Assembly: GCF_026151205.1 (NCBI RefSeq)
Contig: NC_087078.1
Coordinates: forward strand, 17,687,118-17,751,117
From: Bolinopsis microptera
Lineage: Eukaryota > Ctenophora > Tentaculata > Lobata > Bolinopsidae
Direction: 5' to 3'
Length of the DNA: 64,000 bases
In this document: positions 61,959 to 64,000 of the stretch, one piece after another
Layout: each line of letters opens with the position of its first letter
How positions within the stretch are numbered: position 1 is the stretch's first letter
Program-made: the position numbers and the translations under genes
The notes under the pieces: model-generated
Database searches by the model: none
Seen by the model: only the letters and a program-made list of their open reading frames with translations
What the model was told of the DNA's origin: nothing

Positions 61959-62469
61959 CTATTTTTACTACTTCGGATAACTACCATTTTTTGGCTGTAA
62001 ATGATACTCTTGTTTAAATGTAGATATAGGTTTGCTACTGTATATTAATATATAATAACGTACACGGAAAAACAGTTACTGAAAGTATCTACTCCAGATG
62101 AGTGAGCCAAGAAAATGGGGCCAGGGAAGAGTGAGAAAACGTGCGAGGTTTTGTGAACACTCTGTCCGGGTCCCTAACTTCAGCTCCTAACTAGAGAAAT
62201 CAATTCAGTTAAGTGTTATTCTGTGGGAATAAGTTTAAAAAGTTAATTGAAGTATGTGAAATGTGAATGTGACTTGTATTCTGTATTTGTAACTTGTAAG
62301 TGTATGTACTTAGTGGTCTGATTACGTGATTCAAATTAGTAAAGATAAGATTTCGATTAGCCGTAAGCTGGTGCAGATAAGACATGGTTCGTATACTGTA
62401 CGATTCTTAGTAGATTAATAATTATGTCCAAATTTTCGATGTAGTATGTTTGTATATTGTATTGCTGTT
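61959..62469 (-). other. Spacer between LINE ORF1 and ORF2
   Basis: About 510 nt without an open frame of note, between the esterase stop and the PHD frame. Such a spacer would need reinitiation or internal entry for ORF2. Confidence 0.5.
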
Positions 62470-63108
62470 CTAAGGTCTGCCCAATGAAGAAACATACTCC
62501 CGTCTTAGCGGCCAGTGTTTTCGAATTAAGTAGCTGCGCCCCATAAATTCTTTGACACAGGTAGCAAGAGAGCGAGCTATCTCTCTCTTGGACAGTACTG
62601 TTAGGTGGATTCCGTTTCCATCATGATCTACAATGACCTCTCTTCTCTGGTATAAAACAGTACAAATATGGTGCGAGTCAAAGAACCATAGCTTGGACAC
62701 TCTATTGCTTAGTTCAAAAATAAAACTGTTAAAAAGCTTAACCTCCTCATTAAGCCACGAGAAACGTGTGAGAACTAAAGAATTAAATATAAAAGTCGTG
62801 TTAGAATATTTCTCAATTAGATAATCAATATTTCTTTTAAAATCACATGAAAGGGAGTGGTGGTGGTGGTCATAGCGGGATAAATCGTTTATACCAGAAG
62901 AAATTATGACAATTTTAGAGCCAGAAATATACTGTTCGTGATCTAAAATTTTGGATAACTGGTACATTTCGCGTTTGATGCAGTGTACGTTAGGAAGGTC
63001 GAAAGGAACATCTCTGAGAAGCGAGTCCGTCAAGAATAATAGACGCTCCTTAGGTTGAGACTGCTCAGTAACTGTAGGCTTATGAATCGGTTCGTGGATC
63101 CTCGGGAT
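62470..63108 (-). CDS. LINE ORF1 C-terminal part: SGNH/GDSL esterase
   Basis: The frame is open from the A run at 63108 to a TAG at 62470. Block I is LFLTDSLL (about 63045-63016), block III is SSGINDLSRYD, and the distal block is DGNGIHLTVLSK, with the Asp-His pair spaced slightly wider than the usual DxxH. Esterase domains of this type occur in ORF1 of CR1-group LINEs. No ATG precedes block I in this frame. It is fused in sense with the AlkB-like frame, lying in the -1 frame relative to it, so the two are probably one protein divided by a frameshift or by a missing base. Confidence 0.8.
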   Translation of the reverse strand: MPRIHEPIHKPTVTEQSQPKERLLFLTDSLLRDVPFDLPNVHCIKREMYQLSKILDHEQYISGSKIVIISSGINDLSRYDHHHHSLSCDFKRNIDYLIEKYSNTTFIFNSLVLTRFSWLNEEVKLFNSFIFELSNRVSKLWFFDSHHICTVLYQRREVIVDHDGNGIHLTVLSKREIARSLATCVKEFMGRSYLIRKHWPLRREYVSSLGRP

Positions 63109-63986
63109 TTTTTTTTGCGAGGGGGGGTATTCTGAGAGAGGCGTCTGAACGTAAGCGATATTCTGCAGTCCTGAGTTTCTGGTTGTGGCAATATACCATG
63201 CTCCCAGAAATTCTGTGATTCACGTGTCATCACATACACACATCCATGATCAAGTTTGTGGATCTGTTGTTTGACCGGACCGACTTTGCTACGAAATACC
63301 AGGTCTCTAGAAGCCCCAAGACTGAGTGTAATGATGTCACCAGTGACCTCATTTTCATCATCACTGTGGAAGGGTATATGGCACTTGCCGTTTTCATATT
63401 TGGTGATTAGACAAGTTACCTGCTCCTTATTAAACGTAGGGTCATCTAATACATTCGAAATGTTTGTAAAAATGTGGTCAATAACGGAGTTCTGAGGATA
63501 GTTTCTGGCATGATGCACGGTTGACCCATAGCGGTAATCTGTTGCTCCGAAGTACTGTACGGATCGGGATGCGATTCTGCGGAAGTTCATGCCCTTGCAG
63601 ATGTCCATCCAATTAATGTCATTAAAGTTCACACTTAGATTACATACCGGAGTAGGTAGAGCTGCGGAGGGTGAGCTGATCACTAACTGTGGTGGGGCTG
63701 GAGCAGAAGGGAGTGTGCTGTTTCCGACGCAGTCTGCGGTTGTTCTCCGAACTTCTGTCTTGTAGTCCTCTAGTGTTGTTTCTGCCTTCTCCAGCAAACC
63801 GGAAAAATGGTTCATTAACGAATCTATTTTAGCGACATCTACCGTAAACGAATTGATAAAGTTAGCATTTTTACAATCGTTCTCCAGTTTTTGTTTCAAT
63901 AGAACTTTACGTTTTGAAGTCTTAGTGTTGGATTTAATCCCTAAATCAATTCCCAGTGAACTGTTGTACGAGATTTCGTGCGCCAT
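63030..63986 (-). CDS. LINE ORF1 N-terminal part: AlkB-like 2OG-Fe(II) dioxygenase
   Basis: Starts at ATG 63986; the frame stays open to the window edge, so the true start may be upstream. Residues about 20-80 are basic then helical, and 90-115 are Pro/Ser-rich. From about 130 the AlkB fold is recognisable: FGATDYRYGS, then TKYENGKCHIPFHSDDENEV with the iron ligands H207 and D209, distal ligand H263 in WEHGI, and R275/R281 in RISLTFRR, which bind 2-oxoglutarate. AlkB enzymes remove alkyl groups from nucleic acids. Here it would act on LINE RNA or cDNA, which is inference. After about residue 285 the frame becomes low-complexity (TPPRKKKSRG), past the A9 tract, and ends in a TGA within the esterase frame. 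Confidence 0.85.
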   Translation of the reverse strand: MAHEISYNSSLGIDLGIKSNTKTSKRKVLLKQKLENDCKNANFINSFTVDVAKIDSLMNHFSGLLEKAETTLEDYKTEVRRTTADCVGNSTLPSAPAPPQLVISSPSAALPTPVCNLSVNFNDINWMDICKGMNFRRIASRSVQYFGATDYRYGSTVHHARNYPQNSVIDHIFTNISNVLDDPTFNKEQVTCLITKYENGKCHIPFHSDDENEVTGDIITLSLGASRDLVFRSKVGPVKQQIHKLDHGCVYVMTRESQNFWEHGILPQPETQDCRISLTFRRLSQNTPPRKKKSRGSTNRFISLQLLSSLNLRSVYYS

Positions 63987-64000
63987 GTGCTCGTCCTTAA

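Larger units (their letters stand above)
55295..64000 (-). mobile_element. CR1-like LINE, 3' end complete, open at window edge
   Basis: The element reads right to left: ORF1 (AlkB-like then SGNH frames), a 510-nt spacer, ORF2 (PHD, endonuclease, RT), and a 3' UTR. It ends in a hairpin-like GCCGAGTAATGCCTTCGGGT segment and (CAAT)n at 55295-55321. Short tandem 3' tails and an ORF1 esterase are typical of CR1/L2-group LINEs. The 3' UTR is split by the 2.7-kb DNA element at 55581-58281. Without that insertion the visible LINE is about 6 kb. Long intact frames suggest recent activity. Confidence 0.85.

Noticed and set aside
63030-63033. Stop-start coupling (TTGA) between the AlkB and esterase frames
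   Set aside because: The TTG lies inside SGNH block I; esterase coding sequence clearly begins farther upstream, so the overlap is coincidental.

Overview
This window is AT-rich DNA from an animal. The evidence is split genes with GT-AG introns and GTAAGT-like donors, a transmembrane protein with Notch-ligand (DSL) modules, a LINE with PHD, endonuclease and reverse-transcriptase domains, and TTAA-flanked piggyBac-type DNA. Nothing looks bacterial: there are no operons, Shine-Dalgarno sites or CRISPR arrays. The phylum cannot be fixed from sequence alone; an invertebrate is most likely.

Layout. 1-745: AT-rich diverged direct repeats. 745-16930: a second, poor-quality copy of 35883-51758, running straight into a 100-N gap (16931-17030). 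17218-23407: a minus-strand gene of at least ten coding exons for a disordered Ser/Pro/Tyr-rich protein, with two 7-bp minisatellites in its introns. 23408-35882: mostly non-coding, with CACGTG E-box arrays and a 2.65-kb piggyBac-type foldback element (29121-31772). 35883-51758: the clean copy of the duplicated segment. It contains a 10.3-kb DNA transposon (40636-50926) with an 8-bp target duplication, terminal inverted repeats of about 2.2 kb and an intact 11-exon gene for a 756-residue transposase-like protein. A smaller hAT-like element (48383-49535) is nested in its right arm. 53468-55180: a three-exon DSL-domain membrane protein. 55295-64000 (open at the window edge): a minus-strand CR1-like LINE with an AlkB-like dioxygenase frame, an SGNH esterase frame, and an ORF2 with PHD, endonuclease and RT domains. 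A 2.7-kb element with GC-rich inverted repeats and a perfect 8-bp target duplication (55581-58281) sits in its 3' UTR.

Most of the window is thus mobile DNA layered in recognisable order. The two host genes are the disordered-protein gene and the DSL gene. The most unusual systems are the LINE that carries both AlkB and SGNH domains, the 10.3-kb element whose long arms are built of palindromic satellite-like units, and the piggyBac-type element studded with eleven copies of a GGGTC/GACCC palindrome. The duplicated, error-rich left 16 kb should be treated as a probable assembly or haplotype artefact until tested.
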